A DNA stretch of 64,000 nt from positions 1,364,001-1,428,000 of the forward strand of contig WTXI01000005.1 of NCBI GenBank assembly GCA_022376515.1. Direction: 5' to 3'. The position numbers and the translations under genes were made by a program. Under the pieces are notes generated by a model. The model saw nothing but the letters and a program-made list of their open reading frames with translations. It made no database searches and was not told the DNA's origin. Below, in pieces: positions 59,060 through 64,000 of this stretch. The DNA comes from Lactifluus volemus. Taxonomy: Eukaryota; Basidiomycota; Agaricomycetes; Russulales; Russulaceae. How positions within the stretch are numbered: position 1 is the stretch's first letter; each line of letters opens with the position of its first letter.

Positions 59060-60639
59060 TCAAGGCAAGGTATCGGAGTCGAGCGCCGCATCTTCCTGGG
59101 CGTATGCACTTCCTGAGAAGAAGCGAGGAATCTCGGGGCCTGTGACGCAGCTTTTTGTTGATCTCGATCGATCCCTACTGCTGGCCACCGGTTGTGGTGT
59201 AGGCCCAGGATTGATTGTTTGAAAGTCCGCGAGTTTGCGATGCAGGCGCGAAGCACTGAGCGACGTGATGATTACTGAGAAAATGGAATATCAATCGGAA
59301 AAAATGTGCACAATCTCCAAGACGCGAGCCGACTCACGCCCGGGAGTCAGGAATAGCTATGTTGGAATTGACGATCAGCGGCTTATTTTGTCAAGTCGTA
59401 GACGGACGTACGATATTCATGGGATCTGTGAAGCCGTTTTCTTGAGTGTCAGCATGGACAAGACATCTACACCAACATACCGTTCAAATTCAAAGTGATG
59501 AAGACCTAGGGGCCATCAATCAGGCATAGGCGCTAATCGGTTAGTGTAAACCCACCATCGGGGGCACTTCAGCCAATGTGAAAACGACAACCCATATCAA
59601 GCCCTGTTGACACCGTTACTAAAAAAAACGGATAGAAGTGGCCATGTCGTATGACAAATGTTTACATGAGTGTAGAGGAGCCGCCAGATGCCATTGCTCT
59701 GCTTGGCCTGTTCTTTCCAGCGCAAGACACCGATGAGCATGAGGATAAGAAGGACCAAGTCCGTGACAAAGGTGGTAACGATGCTGATTTTAGTGGCCAT
59801 CGTATGCCGAATCGCACAAATGCCGTCTATCCTGCCCCCGCCCAAGTTGACTGTGCCTGACAACATTTTTCAGGAGATCGAATACTAGGGAGGTCAAATG
59901 GTAGACCCACTATATATGTAGGTGACAAGATCGGCGAGCCATGAAGCGGAGGCAATTGCGATGACGACCTTGTTTTGTTGCCAGAGCGCACAGCTGAAAG
60001 CACCCGATTCAGAGGGGGGAGACACAAAGCAAGCTAAGCTTACATGCGTAGAATAATCAACGCTGATGCGAATAGGAATGAAATGGCTCCAAATCCCTAC
60101 ATGGCCATCTCAAAATGATACTAGTATCGATGAATTTGACTATCTTACAAAACCTAAACCGATAAAGACCTAAATGTAGCCCGGGCCAGTCAACCTTTGC
60201 CTATCCGAGTAGCCCGTATTAAGAGTTTCCGTACCGGACAGTCGAGCTCATAGGACCCATCGGTGCCTAGAAACTGCATGGCAATGACAACCAAAGGGCA
60301 CCAACGACATCCCAGGTAAAGCTAGCGGCATGACGTTGGGAGTCAATTCCCTTCACCGAGGCCGAATGGGAACATACAGGGAATACCCGAGTACGTTTGC
60401 GCTGTCCGGTGAAGATGGAGTACTCGTAGTCCAGATTCATGACGAATTCCCAGCTATCGTTGGTTAAGGGTTAAGATTAGTGAAAAGAGTAAATTGGCTT
60501 ACATGTACAGGCCACCCAAGACATGAATGAATTTGAGAAGAGCGACTGTGACACAGAGTTCAATCACTGGATAACATGAGGCTGGGGAGGACAAACTGTA
60601 ATCTGCAAAAATGCGGACAGGATCGCGCCAGCTGGTCAT
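59060..60639 (-). CDS. Multi-pass (about seven-segment) membrane protein, paralogue E
   Basis: Start MTSWRDPVRIFADY at 60639. Spliced order: CVTVALLKFIHVLGGLYM (TM1), WEFVMNLDYEYSIFTGQRKR, LYLGCRWCPLVVIAMQFLG (TM2), microexon VFIGLGF, GFGAISFLFASALIILR (TM3), ALWQQNKVVIAIASASWLAD (TM4), KISIVTTFVTDLVLLILMLI (TM5), GLIWVVVFTLAEVPPM (TM6), VFITLNLN, and VIITSLSASRLHRKLADFQT (TM7), ending AALDSDTLP. The tail is longer than in B-D. Splice sites are regular. No enzyme motif is present; the seven-helix layout could fit a receptor or a channel, but no family is claimed. Confidence 0.7.
60149..60169 (-). other. 21-nt microexon of paralogue E
   Basis: Encodes VFIGLGF between TTAG and GTAAG, phase 0 on both sides. 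Confidence 0.7.
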
Positions 60640-60791
60640 GGAATTCAGCGAGCGGTCAACGCAACAAAATAAGAAGTCAGCGGGAGAGGTGAATGATGGA
60701 GAGGCAGGCGTGACTATTCTAATGAGCACGTATCGATACAGCCATATATAAGCAACCGCGGGGTTGGAGATTTGAGTAATACCGGGGCCCG

Positions 60792-60842
60792 CGGGAGAAA
60801 AGTCGCTTCCGGGTCTCTGTGACGGAAGCGACTTTTCTCCCG
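60792..60842. repeat. Perfect 20-bp inverted repeat upstream of paralogue E
   Basis: CGGGAGAAAAGTCGCTTCCG (60792-60811), an 11-nt loop, and its exact reverse complement (60823-60842). It lies about 150-205 bp before the start of paralogue E. A transcript in either direction would fold into a strong hairpin. Confidence 0.95.
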
Positions 60843-61489
60843 GTGTCATCGATATCCCCAAAATGTCAACGTCCGCTATGTCATATAGCCTAAAAAAACA
60901 CCTGTGTTAATGAGCCAAACACATAACTAGTATTTTGTTGAGGAATGTGATCCAGAAGAGGGGAGAGCCTGAGTTTGTTACGACCCTCACTGATGTGTAT
61001 CTGGTATCCAATATCATCTCTATTCCGGTGACAACGCGATTCGGTTCTTGTTCCAGGAAAGTATCTCAGTCGAGGAGGCCTCCAAACGTATTGGTGATGT
61101 TCCCGCAACGGAATGGACACAGGTAGTAACTTGAGTCTTCGGAGGAGTCACTCAGGCAGTCGGTACTGTATCAAGCAGGACAAAGAACAACAGGCCAACT
61201 CGAATATTGTTCCGGGCTAGTTTCGGGAAAGATGCGGAGTAGCTGTACGGGACCCATGTAAGTCTTTTTTTGCCGATAAACACCACAAGGGTGCGGATTG
61301 AGCGCTATATTGAGCGCGTGACTGCATCCTCAGACCTTCGGATTCCCACGAAACATCACACGTCAGTGACGTCATGGAGATGGCTGTTTACTCCATTGAA
61401 TCAGCGATGATGGCGATGGGATGGATAAACCGCATTCGTAGGATTCAGTCTCATCTGTTCATTTGCAGTCAAGGTGATCTATAACGACA
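60843..61489. other. Intergenic, possible short coding relic
   Basis: The plus strand holds FVTTLTDVYLVSNIISIPV and, in a shifted frame, RFLFQESISVEEASKRIGDV ending at a stop near 61130. It might be the end of a lost gene. A CRE palindrome TGACGTCA is at 61367-61374. Confidence 0.3.
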
Positions 61490-61735
61490 CTCCATCCATC
61501 TTGTCTGGTATGTCGAATGCGAATTGAATGAACCAAGGGCACCATCGCGATGATCTGGTGTTTTGATGCAAAGCTTGTCTGTCATTCCCGGAAAGACAAG
61601 GGCAAAATTTCAAAAAGGCTAAACTACTGTGGCTGAAAACATAGTTAGCAGACAAGTTCAACACAACACACTAGTGGTGGCCGGTAGTCGGACTTTCCGG
61701 TTGACACGTCATAGATAACCTCCCAGTCCCGACTA
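61490..61735 (-). pseudogene. Diverged relic of the multi-pass membrane-protein family
   Basis: The minus strand reads WEVIYDVSTGKSDYR (compare WEFVTNLDYEYAVITGKRK) and then RWCPWFIQFAFDIPDKMDG (compare RWCPMFCIIIQFLVLDVSHG), in family order. No downstream exons were found. Confidence 0.5.
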
Positions 61736-62882
61736 ACATCATGACACGGACGAGTACAGTTCACGTCTTTTTGCATACTCATACTCAATTCTCTCCTGCA
61801 AAAGCCATACGAACCCTGCTATCCCAATTGCAAGGGCGGGTCTAGCTTCTCTGTCGTCGGAATGCTATAGGCCCAACGTTCCCTTTACTGCACTACCTTG
61901 GCCAACACTCGTAGAACTCAAAATCTAGTCCGGATCCACCACAGTTCTAAAGAAACTCCAAGCCGAGCAGTTTTTCCCCCCTGAAATAATATCAGACAGA
62001 AATTTACCATGGGGGTGGACGTTGTAATTGTGTACATCCGCGGACATCCAGGTTTTTGAACTCGGGAATATTGAACATGGTATCTACTTCACACAATAAT
62101 CGAACGGCGTTTCATCATTCGTCGGGTGAAATCAACCAGGAAACCCCCTTCTCCAAGTCGGCCGGCCCTCTTATCCAACGACGAAGTGGCGCGCGCGCGT
62201 CGTCCTTGTTATCCCCACTTGCGTACCACACGCGACCCCTGGCAGAAAGAATTTCTCAAGCTGAGGTTCTCAGCAAAACCGGATCCGGTAGCAAATGATG
62301 CATATATCTCCTTCGGTTCCAAGTAGGAATAGGTAGCTTGTTTTGCGACCTCCTTATTCTCTTCGGGGATCTTGATGACCATGTTCTGAGTTCCACTTAT
62401 CGCCTTAATTTTCCGATACGTTTAGCCGTCGCATCTACGCGGCACCTCACACACGCACCAGGCTCTTCAAGCTTCAAGCGCGGTGCCCTTTGCACGACTA
62501 GCAGACAAGAAAGAGGAGTCCAAGATTGTCGATAAAATTCCAACGTGCAAACGGGCACATCCTCCTCACAGTATTGGGCCTCGCGGACGACATCGAGAAA
62601 TGGCTGTCAGTGAGGCAGGTATAATTAGGCTAGTTGACGCTAGCTAACCCTTTCTCTGGTGTCAATCGACAGGCCATGGGTGGGAAATCCGAGCACCTGT
62701 ATAACGATCGTAGACAAACCATTGAATGTCATTGAATGAAAATCCTATTGGATTTCCGGTCCAAGTTAACCCAGCTACCTGAGATCCAACGAGATACGTC
62801 GCTTAACAGAAAAGTAGCCAAACTACATTGTCGCCCAATCGGTTTAAAGGGGATATACAAGCGAAAATTAAAGGAAGAAGGT
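61736..62882. other. Intergenic, no gene seen
   Basis: Short unconnected frames only. Confidence 0.4.
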
Positions 62883-63242
62883 TCATTCAAAGAGATAATT
62901 GTAGAAGTTGTCCTTTCTGCTGTCGTTGTCACGATTCGCAAGTTTCTTCGCAGTCGCTATTGCCCTGCCCAAAGGCCAATGAGACTTCCTGCGCGCAGGC
63001 GGGCGTGAGGGAGACGATCCAGAGCATGTGTGATGAGGGCGGTCCCAGCCCCCGGCCTGTGTCCGAAGCGGGGGTCGTGGGGTCTCGACATCGTTCACCA
63101 AGGACAGCGCTTCAGTTTCCACATCGGCATCCACACCCGAGGCGACGTTCGAGAGCGCGCTCGTGCCAGTGGTTACCCGCTGGCCGCGGGCCGCGGACCC
63201 AACGTCATCTTCTTCAGATCCAAAGCCCGACCTCAGAACCAC
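62883..63242 (-). CDS. Hypothetical, weak
   Basis: GC-rich frame from SGFGSEEDDVGSAARGQRV to PLGRAIATAKKLANRDNDSR. Acidic then basic, low-complexity; no motif. It is listed because its composition stands out from A/T-rich neighbours; it may be an exon of a gene I cannot assemble, or not coding. Confidence 0.2.
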   Translation of the reverse strand: MVLRSGFGSEEDDVGSAARGQRVTTGTSALSNVASGVDADVETEALSLVNDVETPRPPLRTQAGGWDRPHHTCSGSSPSRPPARRKSHWPLGRAIATAKKLANRDNDSRKDNFYNYLFE

Positions 63243-64000
63243 TGACCGTCAAACCAGGGATACAAAAAAGTTATACATTTATGATTTGCTCTCGCCTATC
63301 ATAGTGATCATCCAAATGTTTGAAATGCTTCAAAAATCGGGATATTGTCTGTTGGAATATGAGCCCAGAGGCAAAAGCCTTATTATTTTAATGTACAGAA
63401 GGTACAACTTTTATATCCCCCAAGGGGGGGGGATTGGACATGTATATATGTGTATGTACATGTATAAAGCCTTCTAGATGGTTGAAGAAAGGGCTCTAAG
63501 TAGTAAATGGTATGCTAAAAGGGGGCAGAAGAGCACCCATAAGTAGCAGAAAGTGTACCATAAAGTGCTATATTAAATAGCCAAATCTGAAGTCATTTAC
63601 CTTGGCCGAAATTCCCATCTCACTCGGAGTTGATTTCCAACATTGTTGTGGTTGCGAACAGCACCTGCCAGTGGCACCGAAATTCCGAAAATCTGGTTGC
63701 ACTCCTCCTCGCCCCCCCTTGACCAGAGTCTGATGTCTCTTCCTCGTTCTCTGGTGGTGTCTCTACAGAGACACACACTTGCTGGTCTTCAATCCTGGAA
63801 AGTCACTTGAAGGGGAGGAAGGTGCACCATCTGTGAAGTATTATCCCATTTTGTGTTGCCATAAATGGCTCATGTGCAGAGGAGGTCAGGGTGGCCTGAC
63901 CACCTTGTGGTATTATGAGGTCAGGTGCCAGAGGGCTCCATTTTCAAGCCACTGATGCTCAATAGCAACAGTGACCCATGCTTAGTTGTATTCAAGAATG
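63243..64000. other. Right edge, no gene seen
   Basis: No coding pattern. Short inverted repeats occur (TGTCTCTACAGAGACA near 63756; GGTCAGGGTGGCCTGACC near 63884). Confidence 0.4.

Overview
The window looks like a chromosomal segment of a filamentous basidiomycete (Agaricomycetes). Many short introns of about 45-70 nt with GT...AG ends interrupt the genes. A Plavaka-type DNA transposon carries a companion DUF6532-like gene, there is a Tad-like LINE, and a C2-NACHT-WD40 protein is present. The repertoire recalls Rhizoctonia-like fungi, but that placement is inference. There are no bacterial operons, rRNAs, tRNAs or CRISPR arrays that I can recognise.

Layout. Positions 1-12.7 kb hold conserved housekeeping genes: a telomeric Est3/TPP1-like OB-fold protein (minus, running off the left edge), a divergent secreted M28 aminopeptidase, a cysteine synthase, an Arf6-type GTPase, a leucine-rich-repeat STK11IP-like protein and two tandem RAD23 genes. 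From 13.6 kb the region turns accessory. A phospholipase B gene (PLB-1), a small NTF2/SnoaL-like gene and a wrecked NACHT-WD40 gene (NLR-1) are followed by a minus-strand LINE (20.6-27.2 kb) and a 6.2-kb Plavaka element with terminal inverted repeats (28.0-34.2 kb). Then comes a second PLB/NLR block: PLB-2 at 35.4-38.2 kb and a long C2-NACHT-WD40 gene (NLR-2) at 40.3-45.8 kb, with a third, decayed PLB fragment at 46.1-46.6 kb. From 47 to 61.7 kb there is an array of four minus-strand paralogues of an unrecognised multi-pass (about seven-segment) membrane protein, plus two relics, one in inverted orientation. The last 2 kb hold nothing I can name.

How it fits together. The PLB(+)/NLR(-) pair occurs twice in the same order and orientation about 22 kb apart, with both transposons between the copies, so part of the window is a segmental duplication later split by mobile elements. 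All four membrane-protein paralogues share an in-frame 21-nt microexon. Eight Gcn4/AP-1 type TGASTCA sites lie at alternating 14/12-bp spacing just upstream of a TATA-like box facing the LINE.

A caution applies to all gene models. In at least ten genes or elements of unrelated kinds the reading frame jumps by one base, and wherever I could check, the jump is in the same direction (one base missing from the sequence). That points to base-deletion errors in the sequence rather than to widespread pseudogenes, so most frameshifted genes here may be intact in the organism.
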